Shown in pieces: positions 1-6,291 of a stretch of DNA of 7,659 bases; the first letter of the stretch is position 1, and each line of letters starts with the position of its first letter. The position numbers were made by a program, and so were the translations under genes. Source of the DNA: Clostridia bacterium (GTDB lineage: Bacteria > Bacillota > Clostridia > Peptostreptococcales > Anaerovoracaceae). Where the stretch lies: positions 1-7,659 of the forward strand of contig CAAFTW010000074.1 in assembly GCA_900766045.1 (NCBI GenBank), written 5' to 3'. The notes under the pieces were generated by a model, which was not told where the DNA came from, did not search any database, and saw only the letters and a program-made list of their open reading frames with translations.

Positions 1-39
1 AACACTGAGAAGCGCTCTAGAGCTTTTCGTTCTTGTCAT
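1..39 (-). CDS. Secreted surface protein, 5' end only (runs off the left edge)
   Basis: Only the first 13 codons are visible, reading leftward out of the window: MTRTKSSRALLSV. The start codon (complement of 37-39) follows a strong GGAGGT ribosome binding site (complement of 45-50) with 5-base spacing. The residues look like the n-region and start of the hydrophobic core of a Sec signal peptide: basic T-K-S-S-R followed by A-L-L-S-V. They match the pattern at the start of the internal surface protein at 2214-4175 (MSNTKNAKAVLSVVLA). The head is identical to that of the gene leaving the right edge. I infer an exported member of the same protein family. The mature domain lies outside the window, so its function cannot be read. 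Confidence 0.7.
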   Translation of the reverse strand, partial: MTRTKSSRALLSV

Positions 40-44
40 GTTAT

Positions 45-50
45 ACCTCC
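45..50 (-). promoter_or_regulatory. Ribosome binding site of left outward gene
   Basis: GGAGGT on the minus strand lies five bases before the start codon at 39. It lies inside the terminal repeat, so the same site serves the right outward gene (7604-7609). Confidence 0.85.
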
Positions 51-226
51 ATAAAATAAAAATGAGAAATAGTATGGAAGTGGAAGGATGTGGTAATTAT
101 GATGAAAGGTTGTGTAAGGGGAATCATCGGTTTCTTCAGACTGAGAACGGAAAATCTAGCGCATCTTATGTAATTAATAAACCATCTGTGAACATTTAAA
201 CGAGCAGTCAGATATTCTGTAACTAT

Positions 227-256
227 ATTATAAACTATATTGTTAAACTTTATCAA
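227..256 (-). promoter_or_regulatory. Strong sigma-70/SigA-type promoter for left outward gene
   Basis: On the minus strand, TTGATA (256-251) is followed by an 18-base spacer and a perfect TATAAT (232-227). Upstream, about 257-300 is almost entirely A/T, which could act as an UP element. Transcription would start near 220, giving an untranslated leader of about 180 bases before the start codon at 39. Long leaders are common for highly expressed S-layer-type genes. This is the best promoter match I found in the window. Confidence 0.65.
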
Positions 257-432
257 TTACAATAGTATATATTTTTAGAAATAAAATTCTGTTATTAATG
301 TTATAATCGGTACATAACATTTTACGTATGTGAGCGTATATCTCTCAATACATACTGATACAATGCGTTTATATATTGAAATTTCGACATTTATTTACTG
401 TGAAGAATAGCTGAAATGCACTCAAGTTTTCC

Positions 433-462
433 TTGACACTTTTCCTTTTGCCATGAGAGAAT
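433..462 (+). promoter_or_regulatory. Promoter of first pyruvyl transferase gene
   Basis: A consensus TTGACA (433-438) is followed after 18 bases by GAGAAT (457-462), a 4/6 match to the -10 box. The second transferase gene has the same layout: TTGACA, an 18-base spacer and a shared GCCATGA around the -10 region. That conservation between otherwise diverged upstream regions supports the call. The leader would be about 30 bases. Confidence 0.5.
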
Positions 463-498
463 GTGGTAATAAATAGGATAATTAAGAAAGGAGCGATC

Positions 499-1899
499 AT
501 GAAAATTGGACTAATATCAATCAATACCCATACGCGTGTATTAAATTTTGCATCTCCGATCCATACCGTCGCATTTCAGCATTTTCTGGAAGAACATGGG
601 ATCGAAACCACAATCATTGATTATCAGCCTAGGTATTACGGAAGTTTTGACATCAGGCACCCCCTTTTTTATTACATTGAGCATCCGTATAAGAGTACGG
701 AGCGTCAGCTGATCGCGCTGAAAGAGTGGAAGGATCTGTTCTATCTCCAGGAAAAACGATATGATCGGTTTAAAGAGTTTGAGAAGAAGTACTATACCAA
801 AAGAACGAAAAAATGTTATACCTATAAAACACTGAATCAGGAAGATCCCGGATTTGACTGCTATATCTGCGCAACAGACATTATCTGGAAGCGGAATAAG
901 GTAACGGGATTTGAGAAAGGCTTCTATCTGGCACTGAACGCGATGAAGGGAAAAAAGAAAATTGCCTATTCTCCGAGCCGCGGCGCAACCGGATTTACGA
1001 TTGCCCAGGAGAAGGAGTTTCTGAAACTGATTTCTGATTTTGACTTTCTCTCCGCGCGGGAGCACAGTTTTCAGGAGTACATCAACCGAATTTCCGGATT
1101 AAACATTCCGCAGGTTCTGGATCCGGTATTTCTGAATGATGTCTCTTACTACCGGGAAATGATGTTTCCTCCGCAGCCGGAACATCTGCCGGAGAAGAAA
1201 TACATCCTCATTTACATCGTCATGGAGCGTCCTACCGAACTTGTCCGTGAGGCATGCCTCTTTGCGAAAAAAAACAACATGCAAGTGATTGAACTGGGAC
1301 AGCAGCTGGATCACGCTAATTTGGTTGAAGGCGTGCAGCATGACGTCGTATACGATATCGGAATTGAGGAATGGCTCTGGTACATGGATCATGCGAAATA
1401 TATCTTTACGAACTCGTTTCACGCATGCTGTTTCTCCATTCTGATGCACAAACAGTTCTTTGCCGGTGACCGTTCCGGCGATAAGATCGATTCGATCCTT
1501 GAAATGTTTAATTTGTCCTGGAGACGCCTGCCATCCGCGGAACTGGACAGAGACCTCGACCGTGTCATGAAGAAGGAAGACATCGATTTCAATGCGACTG
1601 ACCGGATTCTGCAGGAACAGAGAAAGATTTCCGAGGACTATATTCTGGGCGCGATTCATACGCTGGAGCACCGGGATCATCAGCCTATCCTGCCGAATGT
1701 GGATGAGATTCTGGCACAGTATCCGGATACTCTGCCGGACCCACCGGAAACAGTGATCAAGCTCAATGAGCAGGAATTCTTTGAACGAGAAAAGATTGAG
1801 AAAATCAAGTATGAAAAGAAGATGTCCACCAAGCTGCGGCATAAAGCTGGAAACGCAAAGCGGAAAGTAAAAAAGAAACTCCGCAGCATGCTGAAATAA
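499..1899 (+). CDS. Polysaccharide pyruvyl transferase-family protein (copy 1)
   Basis: The 466-residue product is a cytoplasmic enzyme of the polysaccharide pyruvyl transferase family (PF04230), whose members typically transfer pyruvate from phosphoenolpyruvate to a sugar of a cell-surface glycan. Recognisable family features are CATDIIWKRN (124-133, where many members have GSDQIWN), KKIAYSPSRG (153-162), FDFLSARE (181-188), VLDPVFL (206-212) and TNSFHACCFSI (304-314) with its conserved histidine (308), followed by GDRSGDKIDSILEMF. The last 40 residues are a very basic tail ending KKKLRSMLK, which may contact acidic lipid or polymer. I chose the ATG at 499 because AAGGAG (488-493) sits five bases upstream and the paralog at 4486-6027 begins at the same residue; an upstream GTG at 463 overlaps the promoter. 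No other glycan synthesis genes are beside it. The acceptor sugar is unknown, and pyruvylation itself is inferred from the family. Confidence 0.85.
   Translation: MKIGLISINTHTRVLNFASPIHTVAFQHFLEEHGIETTIIDYQPRYYGSFDIRHPLFYYIEHPYKSTERQLIALKEWKDLFYLQEKRYDRFKEFEKKYYTKRTKKCYTYKTLNQEDPGFDCYICATDIIWKRNKVTGFEKGFYLALNAMKGKKKIAYSPSRGATGFTIAQEKEFLKLISDFDFLSAREHSFQEYINRISGLNIPQVLDPVFLNDVSYYREMMFPPQPEHLPEKKYILIYIVMERPTELVREACLFAKKNNMQVIELGQQLDHANLVEGVQHDVVYDIGIEEWLWYMDHAKYIFTNSFHACCFSILMHKQFFAGDRSGDKIDSILEMFNLSWRRLPSAELDRDLDRVMKKEDIDFNATDRILQEQRKISEDYILGAIHTLEHRDHQPILPNVDEILAQYPDTLPDPPETVIKLNEQEFFEREKIEKIKYEKKMSTKLRHKAGNAKRKVKKKLRSMLK
841..911 (+). repeat. 71-bp tract identical (inverted) to the second transferase gene
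   Basis: Bases 841-911 are the exact reverse complement of 5615-5685. The tract encodes roughly EDPGFDCYICATDIIWKRNKVTGF. It is perfect at all codon positions, whereas the other shared runs I compared between the two genes are about 20-25 bases long. It forms the best inner inverted-repeat pair of the window. Confidence 0.9.
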
Positions 1900-1935
1900 T
1901 TCTTATAACGCCCAAATTTTCCAAAATGGCGCAGC

Positions 1936-1983
1936 CGGCGGACTGCCGTCCCTGCACTCCGCCGAACTGCAGTCCGTACCGCC
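1936..1983. terminator. Possible GC-rich hairpin after first transferase gene
   Basis: Two alternative stems overlap here, starting about 37 bases after the transferase stop codon. There is no T-run after either arm on the plus strand, so this would be an atypical terminator or simply a structured transcript end. Confidence 0.25.
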
Positions 1984-2010
1984 TGCCAGAACCAGTCCTA
2001 GGAAACACCC

Positions 2011-2052
2011 AAAAACCCAGAAAGGAGACGCATCTCTGCATCTCCCTTCTGG
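2011..2052 (-). terminator. Rho-independent terminator of internal surface gene
   Basis: Arms at 2017-2028 and 2041-2052 pair at 11 of 12 positions (CCAGAAAGGAGA with TCTCCCTTCTGG). Read on the minus strand, the stem is followed by GGGTTTTTGGG, giving a short U-run. It lies about 160 bases after the stop codon of the surface gene. The intervening 3' region also has GC-rich short dyads. Confidence 0.5.
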
Positions 2053-2213
2053 ATATAAATCACCATATTCTTTTCTCTTGTCATATTCGTTTATGGTTTA
2101 TTTTGCCGCTGCAGGAAGTTTACGATGCCGCAGGGGATTTCCCCGCGCGATCGGTAATCGCCCCGCAGAGACGCGATTAAGCGGTCAGACAATCCGTCCT
2201 GCTGCACGAATGC

Positions 2214-4175
2214 TTACGCGTTGGCAACGCTGATTGTATCGCTTGTGATCGTTCCTGTGTAGTTTCCTGCGCCAGTGATCTTGACCGCCAGCTTTCCGCC
2301 TGCAAATGCCTTGTCGACGGTGTAAGTCAGGGATGTTGCGCCGGAGATAGCCGTCAGGTTTCCGTTGGAATCAACGGAGTACCACTGAACGGAATAATCG
2401 TTTGTGCTCAGGTCCTTGATCGCTGTAGAAGCAGCAGTCAGGACTGTTCCAACCTTTACATCAGAAGGAGTAACCGTGATCTTCGCATCATTGTTCTGGT
2501 TGATGTCGCCAGTAACCTTGATCAGATCAGATGTGGCTGTGCTTCCTGCATAGTCGCTGCTGCTATTTCCAGTAGCTACAGCGTAGATGGACTCGCCAAT
2601 CAGGCTGGATGTCTTGGATCCATTCGTGTATGTCGTCGGAATCTTGTTTCCGTCAGTCAGTGTCAGCGGAGCGTCTGCTGTCAGACCGTTGGAAGAAGTT
2701 GCCTTCACGTACCATGTGATGGCATAGTTGGAAGAAGCAACCTTCGGAACGTAAGCGCTCAGAACGTCTCCCGGCAGGTTGCTTGTTCTTGCGATCTGCT
2801 TGATCGTTGTGTTCTCAACAGAAACTGTAGAGAAGGAAGAAGAAGCAGCCTTAACAGAAGAAGCCTGTGTTACGGTTCCCCATACGGAATTGCTGGACTT
2901 GCTGACGAGAACGTTGTATGTTCCTGCCTCGGTCGGTGTGTATGTGGAAGAAGTCGCTCCGGCAATGGCCTTTCCGTCCTTGGTCCACTGGTAAGTCAGA
3001 TCAGAAGCTGCAGAAGCCGGTGTTACGGCTGCTGTCAGGGTCGTGCCTGTCTGAACGCCCGCTGCCTTCTTACCATTTGCCTGGATTTCAACGGATACGG
3101 CGTTGGTTACCTTGCTGGTGTCCGCTGTCTGGAAGAGAGTTCCGTCGTAGCCGGCAGTTCCCGTTGTTACCTTGGTCGTTCCCGCTTTGACCGTAACTCC
3201 GGCCTTCGGGGCTGCCTTCAGGCGGATCTGATAGCCGATGTCTGCGGAAGTAACCGTGTAAGTGGAAAAAGTCGCTCCGGCAATGGCTGTTTCAGCCTTT
3301 CCTGTGCCTGTTGCGGCATTTCCGACTCTGTACCACTGGTAAGTCATGTTATCTGTGTCTGTGCCTGTTACAGCCGCCTGCAGAACGTCGTCAACCTGCG
3401 GTGTGCCTACAGCGACTGTCGGCTGTGTTGCAGCGTTGGATCCGGTGTTCTTCTTCACGATGGAAACGCTCTCTACTGCTTCTGCAACAACCTGAGCCGT
3501 TGCGGAAGAAGTGACGGTTCCCGTGTAAGTGCCGGTTCCCGTTGCCTTGACCGTGATGGCCTTGCCGATTTCATTTGTCGTTACTTTATAGCTTGCATCG
3601 GCAGCGCCGGAAATTGCGACACCGTCCGCGTACCACTGGTAGGATACGGAAGATCCTGCCGGTGCAACGACAGCGCTCAGCTCATTTCCAACCTTTACCG
3701 TCTTGGAGATGTCCTGAGAGCCTGCGTTCAGCATCTTGATGCTTACGCTGGTCAGAGCCGTCTTCTTGGTCGTGCTGGATGCTGCCTTGGAAACCTTGAT
3801 GGTCCAGGTCGTGTATGCCTTCTTATTGCTCCTGGATGTAACCGTAACCTTGGCAGTTCCGGCCTTCAGGGCCTTAACCTTGGCATATCCGGTTTTCATG
3901 GATGTTACTTTTACAATCTTGCTGCTGCTGGACTTCCAGGTTACTTTCTTCGCCGCGGAAGTCAGCTTGCTCGGGCTCAGCTTATACTTCAGCGTGTATG
4001 TTTTTCCAGCCTTGGCCTTGACGTATGTGCCGGCGTGGTTCGCCTTGGTCACCTTGCTGGCCTTCTTTGCGGTTGCCGCATAAGAAGAATACGTCAGGGA
4101 CGGCATGAAGACTGCGGCCATCAGAATGGCCAGAACAACGCTGAGGACAGCCTTTGCGTTCTTGGTATTGCTCAT
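2214..4175 (-). CDS. Secreted multi-domain Ig-like (BIG2-type) surface protein
   Basis: The product has 653 residues. Residues 1-33 form a Sec signal peptide: a basic start, hydrophobic core AVLSVVLAILMAAVF, and probable cleavage after SYA. Residues about 38-130 are a lysine-rich bacterial Ig-like group 2 (BIG2-type) domain with the KKVTWKSSSSKIVKV and LKAGTAKVTVTS signatures. Five further Ig-like repeats follow, each about 80-110 residues, marked by YQWYADGVAISGA (179), YQWYRVG (279), YQWTKDGKAIAGATSSTYT (395), ITWYVKA (486) and VQWYSVDSNG (596). It ends at ISVANA with no LPXTG motif, SLH, CWB2 or choline-binding domain, and no C-terminal membrane segment. The protein is probably exported and held on the wall non-covalently, with the basic first domain as a candidate anchor. 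The start is supported by GGAGGT eight bases upstream. Adhesin or S-layer-like structural roles are both possible. Confidence 0.85.
   Translation of the reverse strand: MSNTKNAKAVLSVVLAILMAAVFMPSLTYSSYAATAKKASKVTKANHAGTYVKAKAGKTYTLKYKLSPSKLTSAAKKVTWKSSSSKIVKVTSMKTGYAKVKALKAGTAKVTVTSRSNKKAYTTWTIKVSKAASSTTKKTALTSVSIKMLNAGSQDISKTVKVGNELSAVVAPAGSSVSYQWYADGVAISGAADASYKVTTNEIGKAITVKATGTGTYTGTVTSSATAQVVAEAVESVSIVKKNTGSNAATQPTVAVGTPQVDDVLQAAVTGTDTDNMTYQWYRVGNAATGTGKAETAIAGATFSTYTVTSADIGYQIRLKAAPKAGVTVKAGTTKVTTGTAGYDGTLFQTADTSKVTNAVSVEIQANGKKAAGVQTGTTLTAAVTPASAASDLTYQWTKDGKAIAGATSSTYTPTEAGTYNVLVSKSSNSVWGTVTQASSVKAASSSFSTVSVENTTIKQIARTSNLPGDVLSAYVPKVASSNYAITWYVKATSSNGLTADAPLTLTDGNKIPTTYTNGSKTSSLIGESIYAVATGNSSSDYAGSTATSDLIKVTGDINQNNDAKITVTPSDVKVGTVLTAASTAIKDLSTNDYSVQWYSVDSNGNLTAISGATSLTYTVDKAFAGGKLAVKITGAGNYTGTITSDTISVANA
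2951..3287. repeat. Internal coding repeats of the Ig-like domains
   Basis: The domain duplication is visible at nucleotide level. A 19-base segment at 2951-2969 recurs exactly at 3269-3287 (the codons for the AIAGAT-type turn). The Tyr-Gln-Trp codon context (ccactggta) recurs near 2985, 3331 and 3631. Such repeats can change copy number by recombination and so alter protein length. Confidence 0.6.
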
Positions 4176-4183
4176 CTAGTCAT

Positions 4184-4189
4184 ACCTCC
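4184..4189 (-). promoter_or_regulatory. Ribosome binding site of internal surface gene
   Basis: GGAGGT on the minus strand sits eight bases before the start codon at 4175. The local context aatggaggtatgac resembles tatggaggtataac in the terminal repeats. The similarity between this gene and the two outward genes therefore extends just upstream of the start codon. Confidence 0.8.
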
Positions 4190-4218
4190 ATTACGTCTGA
4201 TATGGTGTTTACGCGTCT

Positions 4219-4227
4219 ATTCTAGCA
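4219..4227 (-). promoter_or_regulatory. Extended -10 promoter element of internal surface gene
   Basis: On the minus strand, TGCTAGAAT combines a 5/6 -10 box (TAGAAT) with the TG extension one base upstream. No good -35 box lies at the standard distance, which is typical of extended -10 promoters. Transcription would start near 4212, giving a leader of about 37 bases. Confidence 0.45.
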
Positions 4228-4362
4228 TAAAATGTGACTGTACATATATTCAAAATGTGTTGTTCTTTTGTGGATAACCGGATGGATTTTTACGCCGCAC
4301 GCAGATTATGTGTGATTTGTCACAGATACTAAGCCAGAGTCAGAATATTTATGCAGGGGTTC

Positions 4363-4428
4363 CAGTGGAATTTTCCGCAGGACAAAAGACAAGGTGCAAG
4401 GGAATAAATGGGCTGGAAAATTCGACTG
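4363..4428. repeat. Interrupted inverted repeat upstream of surface gene promoter
   Basis: CAGTGGAATTTTCC (4363-4376) and GGAAAATTCGACTG (4415-4428) pair at 13 of 14 positions across a 38-base loop. It lies 60-170 bases downstream of the second transferase gene's stop codon and about 140-200 bases upstream of the surface gene's -10 box. It could be paired operator half-sites or a stable transcript hairpin; no regulator gene is nearby to point to. Confidence 0.6.
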
Positions 4429-4485
4429 ACGCAGCTCTTTCGTCCGTATCCTATTATGACTCTAATTTAGAAACAAAGGACCAGG

Positions 4486-6027
4486 CTACTTTTTTCCTGG
4501 ATTCTGCTGTTCAAGCAGCTTTCTCTGCTGCTCCTCCAGCACCTTCAGATTCTCCTTTTCCTGCTGTTTCAGCCGATCCAGTTCATACGGCTTCAGCTGC
4601 TGGGTGTAGCCGTCCAGTTTCACGATCAGCCAGCGTTTCAGCGCGCGCTTGCGGCGGCCCAGGAAGTGACGGCAGCGAATCAGGAGCCCGCGGTAGCGGG
4701 ACTCCTTTTCCTCTTGCGCCTTGATTTTTGCCACTTTATTCTCCTCGAACTCCTGCTGATGGCCCAGGTAAATCTGCGTCTCCGGCGGATCTTCAGGGGT
4801 CTGCGGGTACTGATCGATAATCTCGTCGACGTTCGGCAGGATCGGCTGGTGATCGCGGTGCTCCAGCTCGTGGATCGCGCCCAGAATATAGTCCTCGGAA
4901 ACCTTGCGCTGGCGCTGCAGAATCTCTTCCACCGGCTTGAAATCAATTGGATCCTTCTTCATCACGCGGTCCAGGTCGCCGTCCAGCTCCGCGTTCGGCA
5001 GACGCCTCCAGGACAAATTAAACATCTCAAGGACGGAATCGATCTTGTCTCCGGCACGGTCTCCCGCGAAGAACTGCTTATGCATGAGAATGGAGAAGCA
5101 GCAGGCGTGGAAGGAGTTGGTGAATACGTACTCAGCGTGGTCCATGTACCAGAGCCATTCCTCGATGCCGATGCCGTAGACGACATCATGGTGCATGCCT
5201 TCCGGAATGTTGGCGTGGTACAGCTTCTGGCCCAGCTCGATGACCTCCAGATCGTGCTTTGCGGCGAAGGTGCAGGCTTCGCGGACCAGCTCCTCCGGAT
5301 CCTCCATCACAATGTAGATCAGAATGAACTTCTTCTTCGGAAGATGCTCCGGTGGAATCATCATATTCTCGCGATAGTAGGAAACATCGTTCAGAAAGAC
5401 CGGATCCAGCACCTGCGGGATGTTAAGGCCGGAAATATTGTTGATGTAGTCCTTAAAACTGCGCTCTCTGGCGGAGAGAAAATCAAAGTCGGAAATGAGT
5501 TTCAGGAACTCTTTTTCCTGCTGGATGGTGTAGTCGATCGCGCCCCGACTCGGGGAATAGGCAATCTTTTTCTTTCCCTTCATGGCATTCAGCGCCAGGA
5601 AATAGCCGGGCTCGAATCCCGTTACCTTATTCCGCTTCCAGATAATGTCTGTTGCGCAGATATAGCAGTCAAATCCGGGATCTTCATGATTCAGCATTTT
5701 CCAGGTATAGCACTTGCCGGTCATCTTCGTATAGTACTTTTTCTGGAAGTCCATGAAGCGGTCGTAACGCTTCTCTTGAAGGTAGAAAAGATCCTTCCAT
5801 TCCTTGGTCTTCAGCTGCTGTTTCACCAGGTTCTTCTCCGGATGATCGATGTAATAGAACAGCGGATGCTTGATATCGAATTTTCCGTAGTAACGCGGTT
5901 TGTAATCAATAATAGTCGTCTCTATGCCATGCTTTTCAAGGAAGTGCTGAAAAGCGACGGTATGGACAGGCGACGCAAAGTTTAAAACCTTTGTGTGGAT
6001 ATTGATTGAGATTATGCCGATTTTCAT
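4486..6027 (-). CDS. Polysaccharide pyruvyl transferase-family protein (copy 2)
   Basis: This 513-residue protein is a paralog of the one at 499-1899, about 80% identical over residues 1-420. It has the same family signatures: CATDIIWKRN (124-133), KKIAYSPSRG (153-162), FDFLSARE (181-188), VLDPVFL (206-212) and TNSFHACCFSI (303-313). By family it would pyruvylate a surface polysaccharide sugar in the cytoplasm before export. After about residue 425 the paralogs diverge. This copy has a longer tail with a basic patch (GRRKRALKRW, 457-466) and then a charged Glu/Gln/Lys-rich helix (about 480-505) that looks like a coiled coil. The start has GAGGAG five bases upstream. It is codirectional with the internal surface gene 310 bases downstream and could be cotranscribed with it. 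The sugar acceptor and the role of the tail are unknown. Confidence 0.85.
   Translation of the reverse strand: MKIGIISINIHTKVLNFASPVHTVAFQHFLEKHGIETTIIDYKPRYYGKFDIKHPLFYYIDHPEKNLVKQQLKTKEWKDLFYLQEKRYDRFMDFQKKYYTKMTGKCYTWKMLNHEDPGFDCYICATDIIWKRNKVTGFEPGYFLALNAMKGKKKIAYSPSRGAIDYTIQQEKEFLKLISDFDFLSARERSFKDYINNISGLNIPQVLDPVFLNDVSYYRENMMIPPEHLPKKKFILIYIVMEDPEELVREACTFAAKHDLEVIELGQKLYHANIPEGMHHDVVYGIGIEEWLWYMDHAEYVFTNSFHACCFSILMHKQFFAGDRAGDKIDSVLEMFNLSWRRLPNAELDGDLDRVMKKDPIDFKPVEEILQRQRKVSEDYILGAIHELEHRDHQPILPNVDEIIDQYPQTPEDPPETQIYLGHQQEFEENKVAKIKAQEEKESRYRGLLIRCRHFLGRRKRALKRWLIVKLDGYTQQLKPYELDRLKQQEKENLKVLEEQQRKLLEQQNPGKK
5615..5685 (-). repeat. 71-bp tract identical (inverted) to the first transferase gene
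   Basis: This is the partner of 841-911. It is perfect over 71 bases and bounded by mismatches at 5614 and 5686. It sits in the conserved CATDIIWKRN coding region. Confidence 0.9.
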
Positions 6028-6032
6028 GTCGC

Positions 6033-6038
6033 TCTCCT
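6033..6038 (-). promoter_or_regulatory. Ribosome binding site of second transferase gene
   Basis: AGGAGA on the minus strand lies five bases before the ATG at 6027. Together with alignment to the paralog's first residue it fixes the start. Confidence 0.75.
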
Positions 6039-6065
6039 CTAAAAAGTATAATTGGTTTACATTTA

Positions 6066-6095
6066 ATCATGGCATTTTAGCGGTCAGTTTGTCAA
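6066..6095 (-). promoter_or_regulatory. Promoter of second transferase gene
   Basis: A consensus TTGACA (6095-6090) is followed after 18 bases by CATGAT (6071-6066), a 4/6 -10 match. The arrangement parallels the promoter of the first transferase gene. The leader would be about 30 bases. Confidence 0.5.
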
Positions 6096-6291
6096 GATGA
6101 ATTCCCGTTTTCAGGAGATCTTCACATCTTCAACACATTGGTTTTTCAACGATTTACCACATTAGCACTTGGTTGGTATACACATATATCGTCAACTCCA
6201 TACAAGAAAACGCAGAATATTTCACTAAACATCACAACTATTCTTTTTCTGTGCGAAAATAAATCCATGTATGTAAGGCCGAACGGTGCAT

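Larger units (their letters stand above)
1..70. repeat. Left arm of 70-bp perfect terminal inverted repeat
   Basis: Bases 1-70 are the exact reverse complement of 7584-7653. The repeat holds 13 codons of an outward-reading gene, its start codon, its ribosome binding site and about 20 bases of upstream sequence. Similarity ends sharply at base 71 (against 7583 on the other side). The outer boundary cannot be seen on the left, so the full repeat may be longer. It includes a 10-bp perfect palindrome GCTCTAGAGC at 14-23. Confidence 0.95.
40..498. other. AT-rich divergent intergenic region
   Basis: This stretch separates the leftward partial gene from the rightward pyruvyl transferase gene. It carries the promoter and long leader of the former and the promoter and ribosome binding site of the latter. 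A small imperfect dyad (GTATGT at 326-331 with ACATAC at 350-355) lies in the middle. No convincing gene is present: the minus-strand reading frame over 41-256 lies in the leader, has no ribosome binding site and overlaps the promoter. Its composition is clearly more AT-rich than the flanking coding DNA. Confidence 0.6.
1900..2213. other. Convergent intergenic region, non-coding
   Basis: This lies between the 3' ends of the first transferase gene and the internal surface gene, which converge here. It contains a GC-rich cluster of overlapping dyads at 1936-1983 (CGGCGGA at 1936-1942 with TCCGCCG at 1958-1964, and GGCGGACTGC at 1937-1946 with an interrupted partner ending at 1983). It also holds a likely terminator at 2011-2052. 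The 84-codon plus-strand frame over 1926-2180 crosses both structures and has no visible ribosome binding site, so I do not call it a gene. Confidence 0.6.
4176..4485. other. Intergenic region between second transferase and surface gene
   Basis: Both flanking genes read leftward, so this holds the 3' flank of the transferase gene and the promoter region of the surface gene. It contains the extended -10 element and ribosome binding site described separately, and a long dyad at 4363-4428. A clear terminator with a U-run is not seen after the transferase stop codon, only a 5-bp stem spanning it, so read-through into the surface gene is possible. Confidence 0.55.

Noticed and set aside
88..97. 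ATGTGGTAAT at 88-97 and 461-470, with a reverse-strand variant at 6154-6162, as a shared regulatory motif
   Set aside because: The positions and orientations relative to the genes are inconsistent, and a 9-10-base match in AT-rich DNA is weak evidence.
463..498. GTG at 463 as an earlier start for the first transferase
   Set aside because: It overlaps the predicted promoter and has no ribosome binding site. The paralog and the AAGGAG box both support the ATG at 499.
1926..2180. Small 84-codon plus-strand gene in the convergent intergenic region
   Set aside because: It runs through two hairpin structures, has no ribosome binding site, and has no recognisable protein features.
3736..4083. Hydrophobic plus-strand frame resembling a membrane protein opposite the signal peptide and BIG2 domain
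   Set aside because: Its hydrophobicity comes from being antisense to lysine-rich codons of the surface gene. There is no independent support.
4666..5985. A 439-codon plus-strand open frame opposite the second transferase gene
   Set aside because: It is a frame shadow of a clearly homologous gene on the other strand. It has no ribosome binding site, and its product is low-complexity and not recognisable.
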